64,000 nucleotides of DNA, taken from assembly GCA_025738555.1 (NCBI GenBank), contig JAOVFP010000002.1, positions 496,001 to 560,000 on the forward strand. The letters are read 5' to 3'. The notes below the pieces were generated by a model that searched no databases, had not been told where the DNA came from, and saw nothing but the letters and a program-made list of their open reading frames with translations. Numbering within the stretch: the first letter of the stretch is position 1; each line of letters starts with the position of its first letter. Both the position numbers and the translations under genes were made by a program. Below are positions 1-11,186 of the stretch, piece after piece. This DNA is from Cyathus striatus. Lineage: Eukaryota; Basidiomycota; Agaricomycetes; Agaricales; Nidulariaceae.

Positions 1-575
1 TAATGGTATTCATTATTATTAATGAATGTATGAGTGATCAAAGGTGATCATTGGATATTATAATGGTGTATGATGGATATTAAAGGGCATATTGACTAAT
101 AATGAATACTAATGAATGTGAAAGTGATCATAAGTAATCATAATATGATATAATGGCGTATTATAGTGCATAATGACTACTAGTGAATACTACTGGATGT
201 ATAAGTGATCATAAGTGATCATGGTATGTTGTAATAGCATATTATAGTGTGTAATGACTACTGGTGACTACTAATGGATGTGGAAGTGATCATAAGTGAT
301 CATGGTATAGTATAATGGTGTATTATAGTGTGTAATGACTACTAGTTAATACTAATGAATGTGGAAGTGATCATATGTGATTATGATATGTTATAATAGT
401 GTTTTATAGTGCATAATGACTACTGGTGAATACTAATGAATGTAGAAGTGATCATAAGTGATCATGGTATGTTATAATAGCATATTATTGTGTGTAATGC
501 TTACTAGTTAATACTAATAAATATAAAAGTGATCATAAGTGATCATTGTATAAATAATAGCATATTAATTTATAA
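1..575 (+). repeat. 81-bp tandem repeat array, left arm
   Basis: The motif GTGATCATAAGTGATCA recurs with starts at 124, 205, 286, 367, 448 and 529, an exact 81-bp period. A first, 9-bp longer unit starts near 34. Each unit carries paired TGATCA palindromes and an AT-rich stretch with TATTATAGTG and AATGACTACT. The block is mirrored at about 4332-4906. It may serve as subterminal protein-binding sites for a transposase; that is inference. Confidence 0.9.
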
Positions 576-589
576 ATGAATATAGGAAT

Positions 590-1800
590 ATCACATTTTC
601 CCACATGTCACACCTGTCACGCTCGTCACATTCGTCACATATGTCACGAGTGTTACAAATGTCACGCTCCACATATTTGTCACATATGTAGTATTTGTCA
701 TACTTGTCACACATGTTGTGTATGTCACGTATGTCACATCTGTACGTCACATTTGTCACACCTGTCACGTATGTCACGTATGTCATGTATGTTGCATTTG
801 TCATACTTGTCATACTTGTCCCACTTGTTGTGTATGTCACACATGTCACATCTATTATATTTATCACATATGTCACACATCTCATGTATGTCACATGTCA
901 CATTTGTCACACTTATATACGTCACATATGTCACACGTGTCACAGTACAAATGTCATGCTCCTCATATTTGTCACACCTGTTGTATATGTCATGTAAGGT
1001 TGCACTCACTAAGTTCCAGCACCCTTATGTAAGTGTATTATGTAAGCGCCAAGAGCGGCCAAATGTGAGATGTGAAAAAACAAAAAAAATTATATCGTCA
1101 GAAATTACTAAGAGTCTAGTTACTGGATGCCACAACCTCCTTCTTCACCGCAGCTACAATTTCAGGTGGTATTTTTCAATGACTATGGTACTTGCTATTG
1201 CCCATGCTGCTTCAACTCTGTCACATATTGTGACTGGCCAAATCTTGAACTCAAAAAATGCAAGATGGTGCCATTCGCATGGAAATTGTGTAAATAGTCT
1301 TTTTCTACAATAAAAAAAAAACATGTATCTAGACAATCAGATTAATAGTTATTCTACTTTTTTTTTCTGGGACCTGTACTTTGTACCATCTAGAATACAT
1401 CCCAGTGATTATATTTAGGAAAGGGTTATGTGCTAGTGTGTAGATATTGTCGATGTTGCTCAGCAAGAAAGCTTACATAGGGGGTGCTGGAACTTAGTGA
1501 GTGCAACCTTATGTAGCATTTGTCACACTTGTCACACTTTTTATACATGTCACACCTGTTATGTATGTCATATTTGTCATGCATATTACATTCTTACATG
1601 TCATACTTGTCAGATTCATCACACTTGTCATGCATATCACATTTATCTTACATGTCACACTTGTCAGATTCGTCACACTCGTCACATATGTCACACATTT
1701 TACTACTGGTCATATATATCACACTTATTACTCTCATCTGTCACAAATGTCATGCTTTCCACATCTGTCACCCTTTTTTTTGTCTGTTATACCTGTCACA
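590..1800 (+). repeat. 9-bp minisatellite (TGTCACAYN)n, left arm, interrupted by a MITE
   Basis: Degenerate 9-bp units of the form TGTCACAYN run through 595-990 and 1512-1800. Because the unit is a multiple of three and lacks stops, all three frames stay open and give apparent Cys-His (CHICHT), Ser-His (SHLSHM) and Val-Thr (VTYVTF) polypeptides. I treat these as artefacts of the repeat. The array is interrupted at 996 by the TA-flanked element at 997-1509. Confidence 0.88.
997..1509. mobile_element. 513-bp MITE, Tc1/mariner-pogo type, TA target duplication
   Basis: Both ends carry an inverted repeat of about 38 bp with two mismatches, beginning AGGTTGCACTCACTAAGTTC. The element is bracketed by TA at 995-996 and 1510-1511. 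The 9-bp array resumes across the insertion and the right arm has no such insert, which confirms the boundaries. The interior is AT-rich with no coding potential. A TA duplication and short TIRs are typical of non-autonomous Tc1/mariner/pogo elements. Confidence 0.85.
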
Positions 1801-2828
1801 CCCTTCAAGCATTATTCATATACAGTATTGGGGCATTCCTTGACACACCCACTTTTAAAGTTGGATTTAATCATCTACAAAGTGGAAAACACCTATAAAA
1901 AGTTGATATAAATACTCTAGACCATATTGGCATGCAAAATACAAAGTTTAAATATAGGTATAGATGTAGAATGTAGCATAGAAGTTGGATTAATGAGAGG
2001 ACCACTTTTGGGTTGCAAACAGGACTTGACACAGTAGTGTCACATGTGTCACATTAGCTCACACCAGCTATTTTAAGTGGGATCAAGAGTGTGTGATTCA
2101 CACCTGACTTCGCAGTAATCCTGCCTTAGCTTCCTCACCTTCTCTTATATACACTCCAAAATTTGTTTACTATAACATAGTATGTATATTAGTACTTATG
2201 CAAAGTTTCGAGGTGGTACGACAATAATATGAGGCTGGAGAATAAAATGTGTGAAGGTGTGTCAAGGAGGTCCGTGTGTCAAGGAGCACCCCAACACTGT
2301 AACACTTATCATATTTTACACATTTGTCACATTCCTTACATATTTGTCACATTTTCTATGTCTGTTATATCTGTCATATATTTTCTCTTATTTTGTTACA
2401 CTTTTCTTACATGTCACATTTTTCAGCTATATTACACAACATACTTCTATAAATATTACATACATTACAAATTGAAGATTCTATTTCATTCCCCTACTTC
2501 AAACCTGTTTTGGTGAACACATCTTTAGTGTACCAATCTTAAGTATTAAAATAGAAACATATAACTTGCTATAATATATCTGAACACAAAGAACTGCATT
2601 GTATGCAGCATACAAGTTGAAGTCAATGATCCTTATGTTTCTGATCTTTGTCAAAGCTCACATCAGTATTTAGACACTCATACAGTTACATGTGTAATAA
2701 TTGTCTCAAGAATCTCATGTCAAATATGACATATATGACACTATGCCATCTGCAATTAGTTTGAAATTGTCAAGGTTGATAGCCTTCACTGAGTTATGGG
2801 AATTATAAATTTTAAGCACTCACATGAT

Positions 2829-3479
2829 TGTTACATTTAACTACTTGTTTTATTTAAGTCTCAGATGAGAGTAAGCTGAGAGTCAGCTGAGACATCTGTG
2901 AGAATGATACATACAACAGCTGGTTATGTAGCAGTTCTTGCTTATGAATAGATAAGTACTTGTAGGACATGAAAACAGTATCATATTGACATCAAGACTT
3001 GAGACATTAGAAAGTTATAAGTTTTGACAATAACATGGAACCATAGTAGAATGAGTGACATGAAAAAAAAACACAATTGAACTAAATATGAAGTGAGACA
3101 AAAAGATAAGAGATGTAATAGTGGGAAGGTAGTATACAGTTAGTACTATGTGATATATGAGAAAAGATGTAATGGATGTGGTGAATAGAGAAAGTGTGAA
3201 ATGTGCAACTTGTCAGGAAAGTTGCAACAGGTGGCAGGAAAGGTACAATGTTAGATATTCTGGGTTGTACAGCCTCTGGTTCAGGCCTTGATAGGACTTT
3301 GGTTGATAACTCTAGTATATAAACCCCCTGTAATTTTATAGTTGACCACAAGTTTCCTCCTATTTGTATTTGTGTCTGTGTCTGTGTCTGTGTCTGTGTC
3401 TGTGTCTGAGCTTTTCATCTCTTATCACCCCCCTCTCTCCTAACCTACCCCCCTTCATTATTTGTTGCTTCAGACAACA
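2829..3479 (+). mobile_element. Possible LTR of a retrotransposon, 3' end at 3479
   Basis: A TATATAA box (about 3316), a pyrimidine-rich tract and a terminus GCTTCAGACAACA are followed directly by ATTGGTGGCAGAAATGG, which resembles an initiator-tRNA primer-binding site. A TGTT start at 2829 is a guess from the inverted terminal dinucleotides. No second LTR and no pol coding are visible, so this would be a solo LTR or fragment inside the foldback element. Confidence 0.3.
3364..3410 (+). repeat. Hexanucleotide microsatellite (TGTGTC)n
   Basis: About six or seven tandem GTGTCT hexamers lie in the pyrimidine-rich leader-like stretch of the putative LTR. Confidence 0.9.
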
Positions 3480-3719
3480 ATTGGTGGCAGAAATGGTGTG
3501 ATGGGTAGCAGGAAAAGAAAAAGCATGGTATGTGGTAATATAGGGGGATATATGTGACAAGTGGTAAAATTTGTGACAGATGTAATCTGTATGGCAAGTA
3601 AATTTACTTGTGAGATTAATATGCTAACAATGATATGTGGGAAAGGTGTAAATGTAAAGCATAACAAGTGTGATATGGGTGCAAGTGTAATATACAGGAA
3701 AGGAATGACAAATACAGAA

Positions 3720-4331
3720 AATGTGACATTTGTAACTTATAGGGAAGGAGTGACATTTGTGACAGATGGGACTGATAAGTGAAACATATGTGACAAGTAG
3801 TAAAGTATGCAACATATGTGACGAGCGTGACAGGTGTGACGAATCTGACAAGCGTGACATGTAAGAATGTGATATGCATGACAAATGTGACATACATAAC
3901 AGGTGTGACATGTATAAAAAATGTGACAAGTGTGACAAATATGAGAAACGTGACATTTGTACTGTGACACGTGTGACATATGTGACGTATATAAGTGTGA
4001 CAAATGTGACATGTGACATACATGAGATGTGTGACATATGTGATAAATATAATAGATGTGACATGTGTGACATACACAACAAGTGGGACAAGTATGACAA
4101 GTATGACAAATGCAACATACATGACATACGTGACATACGTGACAGGTGTGACAAATGTGACGTACAGATGTGACATACGTGACATACACAACATGTGTGA
4201 CAAGTATGACAAATACTACATATGTGACAAATATGTGGAGCGTGACATTTGTAACACTCGTGACATATGTGACGAATGTGACGAGCGTGACAGGTGTGAC
4301 ATGTGGGAAAATGTGATATTCCTATATTCAT
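3720..4331 (-). repeat. 9-bp minisatellite, right arm
   Basis: This is the inverted counterpart of the left 9-bp array (TGTGACAxx units read on the plus strand). It lacks the 513-bp MITE present in the left arm, so it is the empty-site reference for that insertion. Confidence 0.85.
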
Positions 4332-4906
4332 TTATAAATTAATATGCTATTATTTATACAATGATCACTTATGATCACTTTTATATTTATTAGTATTAAC
4401 TAGTAAGCATTACACACAATAATATGCTATTATAACATACCATGATCACTTATGATCACTTCTACATTCATTAGTATTCACCAGTAGTCATTATGCACTA
4501 TAAAACACTATTATAACATATCATAATCACATATGATCACTTCCACATTCATTAGTATTAACTAGTAGTCATTACACACTATAATACACCATTATACTAT
4601 ACCATGATCACTTATGATCACTTCCACATCCATTAGTAGTCACCAGTAGTCATTACACACTATAATATGCTATTACAACATACCATGATCACTTATGATC
4701 ACTTATACATCCAGTAGTATTCACTAGTAGTCATTATGCACTATAATACGCCATTATATCATATTATGATTACTTATGATCACTTTCACATTCATTAGTA
4801 TTCATTATTAGTCAATATGCCCTTTAATATCCATCATACACCATTATAATATCCAATGATCACCTTTGATCACTCATACATTCATTAATAATAATGAATA
4901 CCATTA
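4332..4906 (-). repeat. 81-bp tandem repeat array, right arm
   Basis: This is the reverse complement of the array at 1-575, with TGATCACTTATGATCAC units in the same spacing and the same small variants in the same order. The conserved order of variants shows that the arms derive from one sequence by inversion rather than by independent amplification. Confidence 0.88.
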
Positions 4907-5189
4907 GATTTTAGCAGTGATCATGGAAGTCAGGGATTTTGTGATCACTTTTTCATAAAATCTGGGCTTTTTATGATCCAAATTGGCTGATACTTATGGA
5001 CCATGCAGATCACCAGCCAAATGTTTGATAAGTATCCTCTTATAGAGCATGCAGCTAGATGGCTGGACTAGTTTCCACTTTGTTCTCCATGTCAGCTCTT
5101 TTAATTGCTTCAAGCCCCATAGTGATGCATGTAGAATGGCTAAATAATCAATTTTGTAATGCATCTAGAGTATCGGAAAGTCAGAAAGA

Positions 5190-5880
5190 ACAGTAATGAA
5201 TAGTGGACAAGCTTACGAGCAGATTGAACTCATAAAGTTCAAGACAATGAATGTTTGGCATGTGGTGTAATACTTTTCAAAATATTTCACTATCTGCATT
5301 CGAAAGGTCTAGGTGGACAATCCTAACTGCAACAAAATCTGGGATTTGATCTTTTAAGAACAGGGAAGGGTGCTCAATATGAAGAGATATCCATCTAATG
5401 TTTTGGGGGTTTCTGATATTCAAAACACAGGGTGCACCAGCAGATTCATTTAGGAGTCAAAGCCATTTCGCATGGTGAAGAGGACAACTAGACAAGTGAC
5501 ATTTTCCGATGTCAATCACCTCCAATAGAGGATGCCGGGCAATGAATCTTGAAATGTAAGCATGAGGAATTCCAATTCCATGAAAAATACGAAGGGTAGG
5601 CAAGGCTAGGCAGTTAAAGAATGACTTGCAGTCTCCGTACAACCAAGTTGATAAATGGATTGAAATTGTTGTCAGCAAGCTCAATCTTAGTAATAATTGT
5701 TGAAGGTTCAGCACTATATTCCTCCCAGCAACAGTGTTAGGAATCTTCCCAAAGGAAACTTCCAGCAAACTGACCATGTCTGCAACTCCCTTTTTGTGGA
5801 GAGTGATTGCAAGAATCTTGCATAAATTCCTCTCTGTGATGTTAAGCTGATGTAATGACTAGAGTAAAGTAAGTTTATCA
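5190..5880 (-). pseudogene. LRR/F-box-like protein remnant
   Basis: One minus-strand frame is readable from about 5880 to 5190 but is broken by several stops, for example after HAKWL at 5457 and inside VHLDLSNADSEIF. The longest open piece is 5457-5777. Segments such as VHLDLSNADS, MPNIHCLELYEFNLL and ALPTLRIFHGIGIPHAYISR have the leucine spacing of the LRR region found in fungal F-box-like proteins. No F-box is visible upstream, where a TAG interrupts the frame near 5840. It is a decayed gene. The LRR assignment is tentative and the protein's former partner is unknown. Confidence 0.45.
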
Positions 5881-7340
5881 TCAGCAGGCATAACTTGCAA
5901 CAACATCATAGCTTACTTCATTGCCTTCTGGTAGGGCTGCCTGTGACCACATTTTAATAATCATACAGCACTACAGCGATGGCACAGGACATACTTTGGC
6001 AGAATGAGTCAATATCATAGTTATGGTTTGCACTACAGTCTTGATAATGAAAGACAGTGATGGTTATAGTGAAGGAAAGGGAGATCCAACAAAGCCAGTT
6101 AGTGGCTCCTTTCATGGATGGATAACTAGTTGCCTTGTGTCTTGCAGGAATTGCTGCATGATATCGCAGTACAAGCACCTTGGTGGGATTGAGAATAAAA
6201 GTGGCAGGATGGAGGGTAATCAGGGGTAGTTGAGCCAGCTATGTTTGCAGGCGTCATCATTTCCAATCCTGCCTTTATGCAGGCAGCAAGCTTATTTGCA
6301 ATATGCAACAGATTTGATAAAAAAGCACATAAGGGATTTTGGTGATAAGAGAAGTTTGATGAAGGAAGGCCTTGATGCCTGCAGTTGTCCTCAATGAGCA
6401 ATGTCATTATAGTGTAAGCAAGTGAAGCTCAACACCATCAGATGGAATCAACCCTGCACAATGCCAAGCTGAGCAAAGCACAGGAGTCACATCAGGAACA
6501 GCAGTGTCACATCTAATAGGTTTAATACATAATATGGGTAGTACATGCAGGTGGGGCCACCAATGACTAGTCCAGCATCCAAAGGCCATATAACTACTAC
6601 TGGAGACATCTTGGGTCATGTAAAGTTCAATCCCATTATGATCTTCCTGCTACTGTAGCAAACAATAGTGCAAGCATAAGCATTTCTAATTGCAACATCT
6701 AAACTGACTCATGAAATACTGAAAACAATCTCTGCCTTGCAACATAACTAGAGATTCCATTTTATTTGAGTGGTGGGTCATGCAGGAGTTAAAACAGCAT
6801 CCCAAAGAGAGGAGTGATCTTGCAGGAATAGCAGAGGGATTTTATGCCTTGTTGACTAGCCTTGAAGTGTGTGGGAGTACCCATGCCACCTCGTGAGCTC
6901 CATAAAAATGTATAAAAAATGATCTAGAAATGAATTGATCAATGTCTAAACACTGTATTATAAGTGCCACCATCACACCAGATGTGGTAGGGAGGGTCTT
7001 TATCCCAAATGAGTAACCTGCAAAGGATGCATAAATGTATACATAGTAGGTCAGAACACAACATGGATGAACACAGACAGGATTGAGCTCAACTCTGTGC
7101 AACCAAATGCATGAGGAGCCAATGACAGAGTACTGAGCACTGAGTAGCGAGTACATGATTGGTTTGATGCCTGTTGACTAGGCTTGAAGTGTATGGGAAG
7201 ACCCATGCCACTTCATGAGCTTCGCCAAAATGCATACAACAATATCTTGAAATAAGTGAGTTAGCTAGTGTACATCACTATATCCAATGTGCTTGTATAT
7301 ATTTATTAATGGCCTCCAGACATAGCTGCCAAACAATTTG
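5881..7340. other. No supported gene; degenerate direct repeat
   Basis: Only short open frames without recognisable motifs are present. A segment of about 110 bp beginning GCCTTGTTGACTAGCC at 6846 recurs at about 7169, an offset of 323 bp, with many substitutions. Both copies include ACCCATGCCAC and TGAGCT. CpG is nearly absent. It may be old transposon sequence. Confidence 0.5.
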
Positions 7341-7381
7341 GTCATGAGCATCATTTCCATTGAGGAAATGATGCTCATGAC
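7341..7381. repeat. Perfect 18-bp inverted repeat with 5-nt loop
   Basis: GTCATGAGCATCATTTCC is followed by the loop ATTGA and then the exact reverse complement. It lies just upstream of the decayed reading frame that starts near 7400. It could be a hairpin in RNA, a protein-binding palindrome or a fused transposon terminus. Confidence 0.85.
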
Positions 7382-7399
7382 TACTTAAAGTTTAAGGTT

Positions 7400-10300
7400 A
7401 TATGGCTTTGCTTGCCATCAGCTTCACATTGAAACCATGATCTCAAAAATTGTAACTCCAGAAGCAAAACACTCAGCTCTGCACTCAATCTTCCTCACTA
7501 TCATTTGGGTATTCCCAACTTCAGTTGCCCTCTTTCTTCACTATGGCTAAGATTCAGTCACCATTCAATTTGGATCATCCACTTAGCCTGTCTGCCCCAT
7601 ATGTTGCTCTTAGTATTGGATTACTTGTCTCCTAATCTCTTGCTCCTGCAGAATCACGAAACAAAATGGTGGTGTTCAGATCATCAATGGAGACATATAC
7701 TACTCTCCAAATACTAATAGAAACATCAAGCTCCCTCTCAGACAAGACACTGACATTTGAACAGTATTCCAAATGGGTGAAACATCTGCTGTCTTCCAAC
7801 CTCACTCATATAGTGGTCAAGGGGACTGGACAAGTTTCATTTCAATTAACACTGACTATTCTAGTTATTTCTTGTGGTGTTTGCATGATAGCTCTATCAA
7901 GTTCTGCTACAGCAGTCCAGGAAGCTTCAATGGGATTGGATATCATATGGATATTGATCTAATTGTACAATGGGAAGTGCTACATATGCATCTTCAAGAT
8001 GGAATCTCTGAGTTGCAAAAGCACTACAGCCACTTCATAGACTGTTCATTCCCTTCTATTATTGGCCATTATGATAAATGTTCAACAAACCTGAAAAATG
8101 CCATTTTCGCCACTAGGTCATTGAGAAATATTTTCTCTGTTTGGATAGGGGCTTTCTCCTATATGATTACTTTTTCAGAAACAGAAGATTACAGGAAAGG
8201 CAATGCCAACTTTATTAGCAATTGGTGTTCAGTGCTCATGAAGACTGGTCACATCTCTCAGCACAACAATGATATGCTAAGATGGAGTGCAGTCTACTCT
8301 TTTTCAACCTCCACTCCAAGGGTTGGTATATACTTTGACCTTAATCACAAGAAATATACTGAAATGGATGTTGAGTGGTTTTGTAGATTCAGGGTACCTG
8401 TATGGTATAGATGGGGATCAGTGGAGCAATTGTACCCTGATCTAGTGGGCCTGGCACCTCTTCCCTACCAACTTCAAGAAGCTGAAACTTATCTTTTCAA
8501 ATATCCAAGCTCCCCCAAAACAACTGAATATATCGGTCTTCAAACAAAAAGATCATCACAGGAACAACCAAGTCAAACATTTGATATATCTCCTAGGGAA
8601 TTCATTTCGAGACATGAAGCAGCTGATGTCAAATGTATTAAAACAGAATCACCTGTGGAGAGGCAAAGGTGTTTAAGCTGGCAGTGTCTAAAACCTATAG
8701 TATCAGCCTGAGTCTTTGTCTGGGTAATGAGGGATGATGGATCAGGACTTTGGTGGAGAGAGGAGGTATTCAAAGTGGAGAGAGAAGACACTCTATATGA
8801 CTATGGAGATTTCACATCCATCTACAATTCTAGAAGGAATGAATGGGATTGTGCAGAAGAGTTTGGTATGCTTATGGATGATGCAGAGACCTTCTTTGAT
8901 GTTGGCAACAATCAATCTGAAGTATCTAAAGCACAGGCTGTACGAGCTAGAGGTTCCAGATACCTCTCATAAATATCGACAACTCAACTGAAGTTGCTGT
9001 TCAACCCACTTGTCCATCTATTAATTCTAATGAACCAGCTGCTAAATGTTTATGTCTACAACCATCAGAATCATCCTCAATACCAGAAGATGTTTTGCCT
9101 CCCTCATTCCCGATAATGCAGGATGTTCCTATGTCCACAAACCCAGAGGTTCTTCTGTCCCCAGGAACTATCTCATCTACATCCATCAACCCTGGTCCAT
9201 TTCCATGATCTAAACAATCTCAGTCTTCAAGCTTTTCCAACCCATTAATGCAGGTACCTGGAGTACAGCTATCCTCCTTGAACAAAGAAATTCTCTATCT
9301 ATTGTATCTGCATTTTGGCTTCACAGTTCCTTCTTTGGCTCATCTCACTTCCTGCAAGGGTGGGGAAAAAAATAGACACCTCTTCTTAAGAGCCTTGGGT
9401 ATGCTAGACAATAAAGGGGAATCAGCGAACAGCCCAATCATTGCCATCTGTATGGACTTCCTCGCAAAACAGCAAGGGGGAGATTCAAAGGGCAGTCTTC
9501 TTTCTATTCCTGGCTATGACTTGACTCCCTACTTGCAGTCAGTTTCCAGTACTTCAAGGTTCTCTAACCTGAGATTCTTAACACACAACAATAAGGAAAC
9601 CAAAGTGACTAGACCTTTATATGTCTTGGATTTGGGAACAGAAGCTACAATGTGTTGGAAAATAGGAGTATCCACTGCTAGAGATGCTTTAATGTTATGC
9701 CAGCTTCCAGCAAATATGACAGATGTTCAAATTTCTGAGTACTTGGTAGAAAGAGGTATTCAATTTCAAACAATATGTTCCAGATCAATTTGTGAAAAAG
9801 CCCCAAGATGAGCTCATACAACTTACACAATTCCTATCCAGCCACCTGGATATATATTTAGTATAAGGGATTACAATGTGTATGCTGCCCAAAGAAATGA
9901 ACTTCTTCTCCAACCTTTTTTCCGGGCAGCTTTATTGAGGGGAGGCTATCTTTGGCAATTAGCTGTTAACATTGTAACTGTACAGCAAGTTCTGGATGGC
10001 CCAACAGGTATCTATGATAATGAAAAAGAATGTTTATTGCTAGAGATCCTGCAAGCAATGAGGAGTACATTGATGATGATCTTTCTCATGATGAATTAGA
10101 CATGCTGTAGGGGGCATATTTCTGTCATGATGGTAATAAATTTTTTCACAGTATTTGTACACCTACTGATCTGTAGGCAGGGAATTCTGCCACTCCAAAT
10201 GGATGATATTCTTGGTTCTCATCTGTCCATGTGTTTGAAACTTCACCTGAAAACTATGGTTGATGGACAGACTACTGGGAAAATAACTTTGTTCATCTGG

Positions 10301-10480
10301 TTAAGGACCTTAATAACCCATCAGTAAAAGATGAAAATGGTGTTCCTGTAAGAGTGGGAACCTGGAAATCAAGAATGAATAGCTCACATGCAACTCGAAA
10401 GCTGTTCACTTCTGTAGAGGGGCAGTGTGGAAAGTTTCTTGAAGACAACCATCCTAACTTTTGTAAATACTGGTCTATGA
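7400..10480 (+). pseudogene. Decayed member of a large Agaricomycete family of unknown function
   Basis: Pieces of one long plus-strand protein are spread over 3 kb: RSSMETYTTLQILI (about 7680), LWCLHDSSIKFCYSSPGS (about 7870), LRWSAVYSFSTSTPRVGIYF (8277-8340), YNSRRNEWDCAEEF (about 8825), a C-terminal domain from 9248 with PLYVLDLG and LCQLPANMTDVQISEYLVERG, FFRAALLRGGYLWQLAV (about 9916) and DDDLSHDELDML (about 10075). I recall this order from very abundant hypothetical proteins of mushroom genomes that carry no named domain. A frameshift lies near 7850, a TGA at about 8709 sits in a frame that continues unchanged, and TAG/TGA codons follow 10099. It is a pseudogene. Function unknown. Confidence 0.65.
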
Positions 10481-11183
10481 TTCAGTAGTACAGCCAAGCA
10501 TGTATTAACCCATAATGGTCAGTGGACATAAAAATCTATTGGCTGTAATAGGCTATGGGTTGCTGTGACAATAAGGAAGATTACATCACTGTTTGAGTTC
10601 CTATGCACTATTCTGTTCTAATAGATAAAATGATATGTAAGGTTCACTCTTACAAGTTTCAGGCTATTATGCCACGAATAATATGATACACACCTATTTC
10701 TTGATTTCATGTCAAAATTAGTCTAACCCATCTGTTGGATCCTCAGGCCAGATAACTGATTACCTGTCATATTGGTGTTTGTGGTGTTAAGCTCAGATGG
10801 CCAATTTTGTGATTTTGTGCAAGCTGGGTAACTAGAGGGAAGTAAGGATTACATACATAGCAATCATCACACACTAGAGTACAATATCCATAACACTGTA
10901 ATGCCTCAGTTGGTGATGGTGACAACATACATTGGCACCAATGTGCTGCTTGATGTTAAGTTAAAATAGAGTGTGGGGGTCATATATGAGCAAGTGCATG
11001 CATGTATAACATTACCCCCAAAGATTGTGACTGCCATGAAAGACCCTGTGGTTACTGAGTATGACTCATAAAGGTGAATAACATCTATCTTCTGGAGGTG
11101 CACCAATGCCATACAGCCAACACTACCTGAAGATTAGGTGTATATTGATATTATTCCTGGTTGTGGTGGTGAGGTTACACTAT
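10481..11183. other. No gene seen
   Basis: The stretch is AT-rich and CpG-poor, without an open frame of note, conserved motif or clear repeat. It separates two convergent gene remnants. Confidence 0.5.
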
Positions 11184-11186
11184 CTA

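Larger units (their letters stand above)
1..4906. mobile_element. Foldback-like element with ~1.2-kb inverted arms of tandem repeats
   Basis: The first bases (TAATGGTATTCATTATTATT) are the reverse complement of the bases ending at 4906, and the match continues inward through roughly 1.2 kb on each side. Left arm: about 1-995 and 1510-1800. Right arm: about 3720-4906. Each arm has an outer 81-bp array and an inner 9-bp array. Long inverted repeats made of short tandem units are the hallmark of foldback (FB) transposons. I see no transposase in the middle (1800-3720). The left end coincides with the window edge, so the true boundary and any target duplication cannot be judged. The FB label is inference from architecture only. 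Confidence 0.75.

Noticed and set aside
595..1000. CRISPR-like array of short repeats
   Set aside because: Units are degenerate, 9 bp, without spacers, and the genome is clearly eukaryotic with spliceosomal introns.
565..1313. Open frames rich in Cys-His (CHICHT) or Ser-His (SHLSHM), which suggest a zinc-binding or antifreeze-like protein
   Set aside because: All frames of both strands are open because a 9-bp stop-free unit repeats; the frame content follows the repeat and is mirrored in the other arm. No start context or splice pattern supports a gene.
3616..4331. Long minus-strand Cys-His frame of up to 235 codons
   Set aside because: Inverted copy of the same 9-bp array; same reasoning.
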